From contig NZ_JAAVVE010000009.1 of assembly GCF_018449795.1 (NCBI RefSeq), positions 1 to 64,000 of the forward strand: a DNA stretch of 64,000 bases. The letters run 5' to 3'. Origin of the DNA: Sphingomonas sp. dw_22 (lineage in GTDB: Bacteria; Pseudomonadota; Alphaproteobacteria; Sphingomonadales; Sphingomonadaceae). The notes beneath the pieces are model-generated. The model did no database searches. It was not told the origin of the DNA and saw only the letters and a program-made list of their open reading frames with translations. The position numbers and the translations under genes were made by a program. Below, piece after piece: positions 51,451 through 60,603 of this stretch (the first letter of the stretch is position 1; every line of letters begins with the position of its first letter).

Positions 51451-52341
51451 ATGTCTGAAACCCCCTCCGAACGCGCCCTCACCGCCGAAGCCCTGGTCGC
51501 CCAGCTCATCGCCCTGCTCGACGTGGAAGAGCTCGACACCGATCTCTATCGCGGCCCCCGCAATCCCGGCGGCGTCGGCCGCGTGTTCGGCGGCCAGGTG
51601 ATCGCCCAGGCGCTCCAGGCCGCGCAGCGCTCGGTGGAGGACGGCAAGGCGGCTCATTCGCTCCACGCCTATTTCATGCGGCCGGGCGACGAGGACCATC
51701 CCATCATCTATCGCGTGGTCCGTGATTTCGAGGGGCGCAGCTTCGCCACGCGGCGCGTGATCGCGATGCAGAAGGGCCAGCCGATCCTCAACATGGCGGC
51801 TTCGTTCCAATTGCCCGCCGAGGGGCTGCACCACCAGGCGCCGATGCCCGACGTCCCTGCACCGGAGGATCTGCGCTCCGAACGCGATCTGCGCGAGGAG
51901 ATCGAGGCGCAGGTGCCGGAAAAGCTCCGCCGCTTCTTCCTGCGCGCCCGCCCGATCGAGGTCCGCCCGGTCAATCCGCGCAACTGGTTCCGCCCCGAGC
52001 CGGCCGAGCCCGTCCAGCATAGCTGGTTCCGGGTCGTCGCGCCCCTGCCCGACGATCCGGCGCTCCACCGCGCGATGCTCACCTATGCCACCGACATGAC
52101 CCTGCTCGGCACCTGCATGCTGCCGCACGGCGTAAGCTGGATGACCGGCACCCAGACCGCGAGCCTCGACCATGCCGTGTGGCTGCACGAGCCCTTCCGC
52201 TTCGACGAATGGCTGCTCTACACCACCGACAGCCCCTGGGCCGGCCACGCGCGCGGTTTCAACCGCGGCCGCATCTACACGCGCGACGGCCGGCTGGTGG
52301 CCAGCGCCGCGCAGGAGGGGCTGGTGCGGGTGAAGGACTAG
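51451..52341 (+). CDS. tesB: Acyl-CoA thioesterase II
   Basis: I choose the ATG (MSETPSERALTAEAL) that has CGGGAG seven bases upstream. The 296-residue protein has two hotdog domains, the first with GGQVIAQALQAA and HSLHAYFMRPGD, the second ending in SWMTGTQTASLDHAVW and TRDGRLVASAAQEG. TesB hydrolyses medium- and long-chain acyl-CoA to free acid and CoA, which can act as a safety valve in beta-oxidation. It follows the acyl-CoA dehydrogenase pair. Confidence 0.92.
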   Translation: MSETPSERALTAEALVAQLIALLDVEELDTDLYRGPRNPGGVGRVFGGQVIAQALQAAQRSVEDGKAAHSLHAYFMRPGDEDHPIIYRVVRDFEGRSFATRRVIAMQKGQPILNMAASFQLPAEGLHHQAPMPDVPAPEDLRSERDLREEIEAQVPEKLRRFFLRARPIEVRPVNPRNWFRPEPAEPVQHSWFRVVAPLPDDPALHRAMLTYATDMTLLGTCMLPHGVSWMTGTQTASLDHAVWLHEPFRFDEWLLYTTDSPWAGHARGFNRGRIYTRDGRLVASAAQEGLVRVKD

Positions 52342-53435
52342 AAGCCGTCGGTTGGTTCGGGATGATCCTTGTCCGGCATCACGAAGCGGACGATATCCAC
52401 GCATCCGCTGCGCCCGGCCTGCGAAGGCGCCTGCCGCGCCATGCTGACGATCGAACGCGCCTCCTCGCCGAACATCGCGGCCGGCTCCGCCGCCAGCACG
52501 CGGACGTTGCCGGTCGCCCCCCACGGCGCGACGTCATAGCCGATAACAGCCCAGCCCTCGATGGACCGCTGCTGAAAGCCCTGCGGAAAGCGGAGCGGCG
52601 GCATGCTCGTCCAGGCCGTCTGATCCGCGGGGCATTTCGCATCGGCAGGGGCGAATGCCGCTGCATCCGGCGCCTTAGGCGCCTCCAGCGGCTCCTTGGA
52701 CCGCCGATAATAGGGATAGGTGCAGCCATGCTTCGCCGCCGGCGCGAAGCGTGAGCGCTGGACCGCATCGATGGTCGCCCGATCGAGCGCCGTGTTTCCG
52801 TCCGAATCCACGATACGCACGTTGACCGGCTTGCCGCTCGCATCGATGTCAAAGCCCGCCATCGCATAGGACCAGGTGCCCCGCGCCTGCGGGATTTCCT
52901 CGAATGCGGGAAAGGCGCGCAGGCGAACCTCCGGGCTATTCGCGCCGAAACAGTCCGAATCGGCGGGCTGGATCCGCCTGAAGAGCTGTCGTTCCTGGGG
53001 CGACCGGTTGTGCGGCGCCACGATGTATCGCCGAAGCAGCGAGAGCGGTGCCTCGGTCGCTGGCTTCCCCAGTGCTTCGAAGGTGATGCGGCACTTCGCC
53101 CGCGGATCGCCAGGCGCAAAGCGCCAGGTGGCGAAGGCAGGCGCAACATCGTCGCCCTGAACATAGGCATAAGTCCCCGGCGCGAACTTCCCGACCTCGC
53201 GCTCGATATCCAGCGGCCGGCCTTCCGCGTCGATGCGGAAGGTGAAGCTGATCGGCGCGGCAGTCGCGCCCGCATCGGCAAAGCCGATCGTTGGAAAGAT
53301 GCGCTCCGCCTGCCGCGCTGTCACGGTAACGCCCGCGCAATCCATGTTGCCCGGCACATATTCGAACAGCCGGCTGACCGGCGGCGTGGGCGCGGGCGGA
53401 ATCTGCGCGACGGCCGGTGGTGACGGCTGGGTCAC
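52338..53435 (-). CDS. TonB-C-like protein, with a frameshift in its signal peptide
   Basis: From GTG at 53435 the frame gives 365 residues with Pro-rich N-terminus and two repeats of a TonB-C-like domain: each has a GxDIDASGKPVNVRIVDSDG or GYDVAPWGATGNVRVL core and cysteines (for example CTYPYY). Upstream the same frame reads FFLAAACCSFATAAWAQDH, which is a signal peptide, but the ATG at 53508 is in another frame. A run of six T (53487-53492) separates them: with five T, the protein would start MKTRLVFLAAACCSFATAAW. So this is either a frameshift in the strain, a sequencing error, or a switch. It converges on tesB by four bases. Confidence 0.7.
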   Translation of the reverse strand: MTQPSPPAVAQIPPAPTPPVSRLFEYVPGNMDCAGVTVTARQAERIFPTIGFADAGATAAPISFTFRIDAEGRPLDIEREVGKFAPGTYAYVQGDDVAPAFATWRFAPGDPRAKCRITFEALGKPATEAPLSLLRRYIVAPHNRSPQERQLFRRIQPADSDCFGANSPEVRLRAFPAFEEIPQARGTWSYAMAGFDIDASGKPVNVRIVDSDGNTALDRATIDAVQRSRFAPAAKHGCTYPYYRRSKEPLEAPKAPDAAAFAPADAKCPADQTAWTSMPPLRFPQGFQQRSIEGWAVIGYDVAPWGATGNVRVLAAEPAAMFGEEARSIVSMARQAPSQAGRSGCVDIVRFVMPDKDHPEPTDGF

Positions 53436-53608
53436 ATGATCCTGCGCCCAGGCGGCGGTAGCGAAGGAGCAACATGCGGCCGCAAGAAAAAACGAGGCGT
53501 GTCTTCATGCCGTCCAAGCTGCCTCAGCTCGATGACATGTTCAAGACCAGCTTTCAACTACCTCAGTTCTTTGGACGAACTCGGAAATTACCTGAGACTC
53601 GAGTCGCT

Positions 53609-54394
53609 CTAGAAGGCCGTCTTGCCGAACTCCTGCCGCGTCACCGGATGGCTGGTCGAGAGCCCGCCATCCACCACCCATGCCTGCCCGTTGACATAGC
53701 TCGCCTCGTCGGAGGCCAGGAACAACGCCACCCGCGCGATCTCGTCCGGCACGCCCGCGCGCCGCAGCGGATTGAGCTGCCCCAGCTTGTCCTCCTTCCC
53801 CTTCTCGCGCGCATAGTCGAACGCGCGCTGCGTCATGCCGGTCTCGATCAGCCCCGGGCAGATCGCGTTGACCCGCACGTTCGAGGTCGAGAGCTGCTGC
53901 GCGGCGGTCTGCACCAGGTTGATGACGCCGGCCTTGCTCGCCGAATAGGCCGGCCCGCCCGCGCCCGAGCGCAGCCCCGCGACGCTCGCCGTGCAGAGGA
54001 TCGCCCCGCCGCCGCGCTCCACGATCCGCGGCGCGCCGTGCTTGATCGCCAGGAACGGCCCGATCAGGTTCACCCGCAGCACTTCGGTCCAAAGCTCCAC
54101 CGAGGAATCGAAGATGCCGTCGGCCCCGCCCGAAATGCCCGCATTGGCATGGAAAATGTCGAGCCCGCCGAACCGCTCGCACGCCAGCGCGACCAGTTGC
54201 TCGACCTCGCTCTCGTCGCCGGCGTCCATTCGCACCGCCACGGCATTGTCGAGATCCTCCACCGTCTCGCGCACCGCCTCGCTCAGATCGGCCGCGACCA
54301 CCATCGCGCCCTCCGCCGCGAATGCCCGTGCCGTCGCCCGGCCGATCCCCGAACCCGCGCCGGTGACGATCGCGACCTTTCCCAAAAACCGCAT
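53609..54394 (-). CDS. Short-chain dehydrogenase/reductase (SDR) 1
   Basis: The 261-residue protein has the glycine motif [17 protein letters not shown], then NAGISGG, the catalytic YSASKAG and the C-terminal [11 protein letters not shown]. An Asp follows the second strand (VVAADLSE), suggesting NAD+ as cofactor. It starts at the ATG of TGATG shared with SDR 2 and is the last gene of the operon (SDR, SDR, kinase, ADH, dehydrogenase). It likely oxidises a hydroxyacyl or alcohol intermediate. Confidence 0.9.
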   Translation of the reverse strand: MRFLGKVAIVTGAGSGIGRATARAFAAEGAMVVAADLSEAVRETVEDLDNAVAVRMDAGDESEVEQLVALACERFGGLDIFHANAGISGGADGIFDSSVELWTEVLRVNLIGPFLAIKHGAPRIVERGGGAILCTASVAGLRSGAGGPAYSASKAGVINLVQTAAQQLSTSNVRVNAICPGLIETGMTQRAFDYAREKGKEDKLGQLNPLRRAGVPDEIARVALFLASDEASYVNGQAWVVDGGLSTSHPVTRQEFGKTAF

Positions 54395-55161
54395 CAGATC
54401 GTCACTCCCCCGTCGATCACCATCGCCTGCCCCGTCATGAACGCGCTCGCCCCGCTCGCCAGATAGACGACCGCGCCGGCAATCTCCTCCGGCTCGCCGA
54501 TCCAGCGCAAGGGCGTCATCGCATTGCTCGCCTTGATCCGATCGGGATCCTCCCACAAGGCGCGGGCGAAATCGGTCCTGACGAGCCCCGGCGCGATGCA
54601 GTTCACCCGCACATTGTCCGGCCCGAACTCCACCGCATAGTTGCGCGCGAGCTGGAAGTCCGCCGCCTTGGAGACGTTGTACGCCCCGATCACCGGCGAT
54701 CCGCGCAGCCCGCCGATCGACGAGACGATGACGATCGAACCTTCGCGCCGCGCCCGCATCTCGGGCGCCACCATCTGGATCAGCCAGTGGTTGGAGAGGA
54801 TATTATTGTCGAGGATCTTGCGGAACTGCGCGTCGGCGATGTCCTCCAGCGGCCCGTAATAGGGATTGGACGCCGCGTTGCAGACCAGCACGTCGATCCG
54901 TCCGAATGCGCGTCGCGTCTCCTCCACCAGATGCCGGAGCGCCGCCTTGTCGGAGATGCTCGCCGCCACCGCGATCGCCGTGCCCGCGCCGTGCCGCGCG
55001 TCGATCTCGCCCGCCACTGCGTCACAGGCATCCTGCTTGCGGCTGGAGATCGCGACCTTCGCGCCCTGCGCCGCCAGCGCCTCGGCGGCGGCACGCCCGA
55101 TCCCGCGCGTCGATCCGGTGACGATGGCGACCTTGCCGGTCAGGTCGAACAGACCCGTCAC
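54394..55161 (-). CDS. Short-chain dehydrogenase/reductase (SDR) 2
   Basis: The 255-residue protein starts at GTG overlapping the kinase stop (GTGA). Motifs are [17 protein letters not shown], the variant CNAASNPY, catalytic YNVSKAA and [11 protein letters not shown] Ser-Arg pair follows the second strand (ISSRKQ), which favours NADP. It is similar in length and pattern to LvaD-type dehydrogenases but SDRs are too alike to assign a substrate. Strict coupling with the kinase suggests they act in the same pathway. Confidence 0.9.
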   Translation of the reverse strand: MTGLFDLTGKVAIVTGSTRGIGRAAAEALAAQGAKVAISSRKQDACDAVAGEIDARHGAGTAIAVAASISDKAALRHLVEETRRAFGRIDVLVCNAASNPYYGPLEDIADAQFRKILDNNILSNHWLIQMVAPEMRARREGSIVIVSSIGGLRGSPVIGAYNVSKAADFQLARNYAVEFGPDNVRVNCIAPGLVRTDFARALWEDPDRIKASNAMTPLRWIGEPEEIAGAVVYLASGASAFMTGQAMVIDGGVTI

Positions 55162-56174
55162 GCCCCTGCCTCCTGCGCGAAATGCCATGCCGATTCCACC
55201 AGCCCCGGCATCCGCGCCACCGTCGCCGCCGCCTGCGCGCTCGATGCGTTGCCATCGATCATCCGCTTCTTGATCCCCTGGACGATCCCCGCCAGCCGGA
55301 ACAGGTTGTAGGCGAAATACCAGTTGAGATCGGGCACCCCGTCCCGCTTCGTCGCCGCGCAATAGCGCACCACCACGTCCTCGATCGTCGGAATGCCGGT
55401 GTGCTGCCCGGTCAGCCCCTTCACTCCCGATCGCCCCTCGGGCTGCGTCACCCAGCTCATCAGGAAATAGGAGAAGTCGGCCAGCGGATCGCCGAGCGTC
55501 GACAGCTCCCAGTCGAGCACCGCCAGGATGCGCGGCTCGGAGGACGCGAAGATCATGTTGTCGATGCGAAAATCGCCATGGACGATACTGGTGCGCGTCT
55601 GCTCGGGCACGGTGCGCGGCAGCCATTCGATCAGCCGCTCCATCTCGGGCAGGTCGTCGGTCTGACTCATCCGATATTGCTTCGACCAGCGCGCCACCTG
55701 CCGCTCGAAATAATTGCCGGGCTTGCCGTAATCGCCCAGCCCCACGGCCGCGTAATCGATCGAATGCAGCGCTGCGAGCGTATCGATGATCGCCTCGTAA
55801 TGCGCGGTCCGCTGCGCCGCGGTCATCGCCGGCAGCGATCCGTCCCACAGCGTCCGCCCCTCGACCATCTCCATGATGTAGAAGGGCGCGCCGAGCACCC
55901 CGGCATCCTCGCAAAGCCCATAGGGCCGCGCCACCGGAAAGCCGGTGGGATGCAGCGCCGCGATAAGCTGGTATTCGCGCTCTACCGCATGCGCCGAGGG
56001 CAGGATCGGCCCGAACGGCTTGCGCCGCAGCACATAGGCGCCGCTCGCTGCGTCGATCCGATAGGTGGGATTGCTCTGGCCGCCAGGGAATTTGTCCACC
56101 GCGAACGGCCCCTCGAACCCGGCGACATGCGCCGTCAGCCACGCGCCCAGCTTCGCTTCGTCCAGGTCGCTCAT
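55158..56174 (-). CDS. Phosphotransferase (APH/choline kinase fold), ACAD10/11- or LvaA-type
   Basis: The 338-residue protein has the kinase catalytic loop IVHGDFRIDNMIF and the metal-binding VLDWELSTLGDPLADF, both typical of the aminoglycoside phosphotransferase fold found in ACAD10/ACAD11 and in LvaA. In those systems the kinase phosphorylates the 4-hydroxyl of a 4-hydroxyacyl-CoA, after which an acyl-CoA dehydrogenase-like enzyme eliminates the phosphate. The gene overlaps the SDR 2 start by four bases and the ADH stop by four. The other named partner, LvaB, is not seen. Confidence 0.85.
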   Translation of the reverse strand: MSDLDEAKLGAWLTAHVAGFEGPFAVDKFPGGQSNPTYRIDAASGAYVLRRKPFGPILPSAHAVEREYQLIAALHPTGFPVARPYGLCEDAGVLGAPFYIMEMVEGRTLWDGSLPAMTAAQRTAHYEAIIDTLAALHSIDYAAVGLGDYGKPGNYFERQVARWSKQYRMSQTDDLPEMERLIEWLPRTVPEQTRTSIVHGDFRIDNMIFASSEPRILAVLDWELSTLGDPLADFSYFLMSWVTQPEGRSGVKGLTGQHTGIPTIEDVVVRYCAATKRDGVPDLNWYFAYNLFRLAGIVQGIKKRMIDGNASSAQAAATVARMPGLVESAWHFAQEAGA

Positions 56175-57256
56175 GCGAATTCGATCACCGAACGCACGCT
56201 ATGCCCCTGACGGAGCTTCTCCAGCGCATCGTTGACATCCCCCAGCCGGATCCGCTCGGCCACCATCGTATCGAGATCGAGCAGCCCGTCGAGATACATG
56301 CGCACCAGCCGCGGCATATCGATCGGGAAGCGCGTGGAGCCGAGCAGCGATCCCTGGATCTTCCTGCCGGTCAGGAAGGTCGGCCCGGGCAGGCTCACGC
56401 TGTTCCCCGGCGCGATCATCCCCAGGATCGTGGCGGTGCCGCCGCGCCGCAGGATGTTCCACGCCAGCTCGGCGGTGTTCGGCCGCCCCACCGCCTCGAT
56501 CGCATAATGCACGCCGCCATCGGTCAGCTTGAGCACGTCCTTGACGATCGTCTCGGCACCGGGATCGAGCGCCTGCGTCGCCCCCAGCTTCAGCGCCAGT
56601 TCGCGCTTCTCCGGCATCGGATCGATCGCCAGGATCGCGCCCGCCCCGGCGATCTTCGCCGCATTGATCGCCGCCAGCCCGATCCCGCCCGCGCCGATCA
56701 CCGCGACGCTCTCGCCCGGCCGCACCCGGCTGTCGTTGAACACCGCCCCCGCGCCGGTGATGACCGCGCAGCCGAGCAGCGCCGCCCGATCGAGCGGCAT
56801 CGCCTTGTCGATCGCGACACAGGCATTCTCATGCACCAGCATCATCTCGGCAAAGGCCGAGAGATTGAGGAACGGCGCCAGCCCCCGCCCGTCCGCAAGG
56901 CGCAGCCGGGGCTCGGCATCGCCCGGCCGCCGCGTCGAGGGATCGATGCACAGCGAGGGCCGCCCGGTCACGCACATCTCGCAACTGCCGCAGAACACCG
57001 TGAAGAAGGTGATGACCTGATCGCCCGGCTTCAGATGCGCGACGTCGCTGCCGACCGCCTCGATCACCCCGGCGGCCTCGTGTCCCGGCACGGTCGGCAC
57101 AGGATGCGGAAACGCGCCATCGACGAAATGCAGGTCCGATCGGCAAACCCCCGCCGCTGCGGTCCGGATCAACACCTCGCGCGGCCCGGGCCTGGAGACG
57201 ACGACCTCGGCGATCTCCAGCGGCGATTTCGCCTCGAAAAGAACGGCTGCTTTCAT
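56171..57256 (-). CDS. Zinc-dependent alcohol dehydrogenase
   Basis: The 361-residue MDR protein has the structural zinc cysteines CGSCEMCVTGRPSLC, catalytic-zinc residues in CRSDLHFVDG and PGHEAAGVIEAVG, and the nucleotide motif VIGAGGIGLAAI. The Asp after the third strand (ILAIDPMP) favours NAD. It resembles benzyl or allylic alcohol dehydrogenases. The ATG (MKAAVLFEAKS) fits the family. It lies in the kinase operon, with a family-B repeat just upstream, between it and the dehydrogenase gene. Confidence 0.9.
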   Translation of the reverse strand: MKAAVLFEAKSPLEIAEVVVSRPGPREVLIRTAAAGVCRSDLHFVDGAFPHPVPTVPGHEAAGVIEAVGSDVAHLKPGDQVITFFTVFCGSCEMCVTGRPSLCIDPSTRRPGDAEPRLRLADGRGLAPFLNLSAFAEMMLVHENACVAIDKAMPLDRAALLGCAVITGAGAVFNDSRVRPGESVAVIGAGGIGLAAINAAKIAGAGAILAIDPMPEKRELALKLGATQALDPGAETIVKDVLKLTDGGVHYAIEAVGRPNTAELAWNILRRGGTATILGMIAPGNSVSLPGPTFLTGRKIQGSLLGSTRFPIDMPRLVRMYLDGLLDLDTMVAERIRLGDVNDALEKLRQGHSVRSVIEFA

Positions 57257-57269
57257 TCCCAAGATCCTC

Positions 57270-57389
57270 CCCGGCACGGGGAGGGGGACCATGCGCAGCA
57301 TGGTGGAGGGGGAGCACCGCAAGGGATTCCGATGAGGGGAGTCCCCTCCCCCATTCGCCTTCGGCGAACGGTCCCCCTCCCCGTGCCGG
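57270..57389. repeat. Inverted-repeat element, family B, with perfect 20-bp arms
   Basis: CCGGCACGGGGAGGGGGACC (57270/57271-57290) and its exact inverse (57370-57389) enclose a set of smaller hairpins (ACCATGC-GCA-GCATGGT, GAGGGGAGTCCCCTC, CGCCTTCGGCG). It lies between the acyl-CoA dehydrogenase and ADH genes of one operon. Confidence 0.85.
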
Positions 57390-57395
57390 ACTGGC

Positions 57396-58679
<1,284 letters not shown>

Positions 58680-58717
58680 GGCATCCCTCCGATTGATTTC
58701 GCGACCGGTCTAGAGCG

Positions 58718-58733
58718 TACCGCATATTCGGTA
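58718..58733. promoter_or_regulatory. Palindrome, candidate operator for the divergent tandem-TetR regulator
   Basis: TACCG-CATATT-CGGTA is a near-perfect 16-bp inverted repeat (two central mismatches) 39 bases before the dehydrogenase start and about 90 before the TetR start. TetR proteins usually bind such palindromes in the divergent promoter region of their own gene and target. Confidence 0.45.
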
Positions 58734-58823
58734 AAGGGGATTGGACGCATGCTGCACCGCAGTATCGCCGATCCCGGAGCGCCATCCCCGACTCCCAAAA
58801 AAGCGTTTTAGCTTCGGAGTGAA

Positions 58824-60101
58824 TTGAGTAAGTTGCATGACATGAATGCGTCAGACACAATCGCCCAGGAGCCGGAAGTCGCCGGGCCGGAGAAAGGCAC
58901 CAAGCGCTTCCAGGCCAAGCGCGACGCCATCCTGGCCGCCGCGGCCGATGCGATCAACGAGCAGAGCGCGAAGGGCATGACCTTCGCCGATGTGGCGCGC
59001 CGCGTGGGGCTCAACACCACCAGCGTCACCTATTATTTCAAGCGCAAGGAGGATCTCGCCGCCGCCGCCTTCGAGCAGACGCTCGAAAAGCTCGACGAGA
59101 TGCTCGATCAGGCGCTGGAGGAGCCAACGCCCGAGGCGCGGGTGGCGCGCTTCCTCAACATCAACATGGAGCGCATGGCCCGCATCGAGCGCGGCGAGGA
59201 AAAGGCGTTCGCGATCCTTTCCGATCTGCGCGCGATGGAAGAGCCGATGAAGGGCCGGCTGCTCACCGGCTGGCGCAACATCTTCCGCAAGACGCGCAGC
59301 ATCTGGGGCACCGACGGCACCCGCGCCGAGACCGATCTGCGCGGCGCGCGCGCGCATGTCGTGCTGGAGAACACCTTCTGGCTCACCGCTTGGTTGACCC
59401 GCTACGAGGTGGACGAATATCCGCGCGTCGAGCAGCGGCTGATGGAGGTCTTCCGCCACGGCATCGCCGCCCCGGGCCGGGTCTGGCGGCCCGAGCTGCT
59501 CGACCTGGAGCATGACGAGCCGGAGCCCGGCCGCGAGGCCTTCCTGCTCGCCGCCACCCGCCTCATCAACGAGCTCGGCTATCGCGGCGCCTCGGTCCAG
59601 AAGATCGCCAGCGAGCTGAACGTCACCAAGGGCAGCTTCTATCACCATCTCGACGCCAAGGACGAGCTGGTGATCGCCTGCTACAAGCGCAGCTTCGACA
59701 TCATCGCCGATGCCCAGCGCCTGGCCGAGGATCATGGCGGCAGCCATTGGGACCGGTTGGCGAGCACGATCGCGACCCTGCTCGACGTCCAGTTCTCCGA
59801 ACGCGGCCCCCTGCTGCGCACCACGGCGCTGTCCGGCCTGCCGCCGCGCGAGCGCTCGACGATGATCGACCGCTCGAACCGCATTGCCCGCCGCTATGCC
59901 GGCATGCTCTCGGACGGCATCGCCCAGGGCTCGATCCGCCCGATCGACCCGCTGGTCGCCAGCCAGGCGCTGATGGCGCTCCAGAACGCCGCGTTCGACA
60001 TGCGCAAATGGGCCAGCACCATGCCGCGCGAAAGGGCGGTCGCCTTCTATGCCTCGACGCTGACGTTCGGCCTGTTCGACGATAGCGTGCTGGGCGCCTG
60101 A
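58824..60101 (+). CDS. TetR/AcrR regulator with two fused TetR units
   Basis: The 425-residue protein is about twice the usual size and has two helix-turn-helix domains: one at about residues 52-78 (FADVARRVGLNTTSVTYYFK) and the other at about 251-280 (SVQKIASELNVTKGSFYHHL). Each is followed by a helical ligand-binding region. The TTG start at 58824 has GGAG four bases upstream; an ATG at 58842 is possible. It probably represses the divergent operon and releases it on binding an acyl-CoA or related ligand. The tandem form is rare but known in alphaproteobacteria. Confidence 0.85.
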   Translation: MSKLHDMNASDTIAQEPEVAGPEKGTKRFQAKRDAILAAAADAINEQSAKGMTFADVARRVGLNTTSVTYYFKRKEDLAAAAFEQTLEKLDEMLDQALEEPTPEARVARFLNINMERMARIERGEEKAFAILSDLRAMEEPMKGRLLTGWRNIFRKTRSIWGTDGTRAETDLRGARAHVVLENTFWLTAWLTRYEVDEYPRVEQRLMEVFRHGIAAPGRVWRPELLDLEHDEPEPGREAFLLAATRLINELGYRGASVQKIASELNVTKGSFYHHLDAKDELVIACYKRSFDIIADAQRLAEDHGGSHWDRLASTIATLLDVQFSERGPLLRTTALSGLPPRERSTMIDRSNRIARRYAGMLSDGIAQGSIRPIDPLVASQALMALQNAAFDMRKWASTMPRERAVAFYASTLTFGLFDDSVLGA

Positions 60102-60111
60102 GCCGCGCCCC

Positions 60112-60450
60112 TCAAAGCGAGGAGAGGTGCTTGACCACCGAAGGATGGAGCTTCGATCCGAACTCCACCCCGACCGATCCGTCCTTGATCCAGCGCACGC
60201 GCCCGCAGATCGGGGCAAGATGCGCCAGCGCGATCAGCACGTCGTCGCCGACCTGATAGTCCCAGGACAGGAACCTGCATCCTTCCACCGAAAGGTCGAC
60301 GACTTCGGCCTTCACGCGCAGCCCGCTTCCCCGTGCCCGAACATTGGCCGTAATATCGGCAGGAAGACGCTCGCTCGCCCGCCGCTCCGACCAGGATGCC
60401 ACCGGAGCGCTTTCACCATGCGGAAGTAATTCGACAACAGCCTGGAACAT
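60112..60450 (-). CDS. PilZ domain protein
   Basis: The 112-residue protein has the c-di-GMP-binding pattern of PilZ: an arginine-rich motif (WSERRASERLP) at about residues 20-31 and a DLSVEGCRFLS motif at about 52-62, matching RxxxR and D/NxSxxG. It likely binds c-di-GMP and controls motility or surface functions. It converges on the TetR gene, with 10 bases between. Confidence 0.88.
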   Translation of the reverse strand: MFQAVVELLPHGESAPVASWSERRASERLPADITANVRARGSGLRVKAEVVDLSVEGCRFLSWDYQVGDDVLIALAHLAPICGRVRWIKDGSVGVEFGSKLHPSVVKHLSSL

Positions 60451-60547
60451 CTTCCATCTCCTGCTCGCACTACAGAAAGTTAATTGACCCAGGTTAACGA
60501 ATTACTCTTCCAGAAATGCTCCGGATTGCGCGGTGACTGCCTCCCGC

Positions 60548-60587
60548 AAAGAAAAACGGGCCCGCGGTTTCCCGCGAGCCCGTTCCA
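60548..60587 (-). terminator. Intrinsic terminator downstream of the TonB-dependent receptor gene
   Basis: On the minus strand AACGGGCTCGCGG-GAAA-CCGCGGGCCCGTT forms a long stem (one bulge) with a GAAA loop, followed by TTTTCTTT. It starts about 19 bases after the receptor stop codon. Confidence 0.75.
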
Positions 60588-60603
60588 CACCTCCCCAGGT
60601 GAT

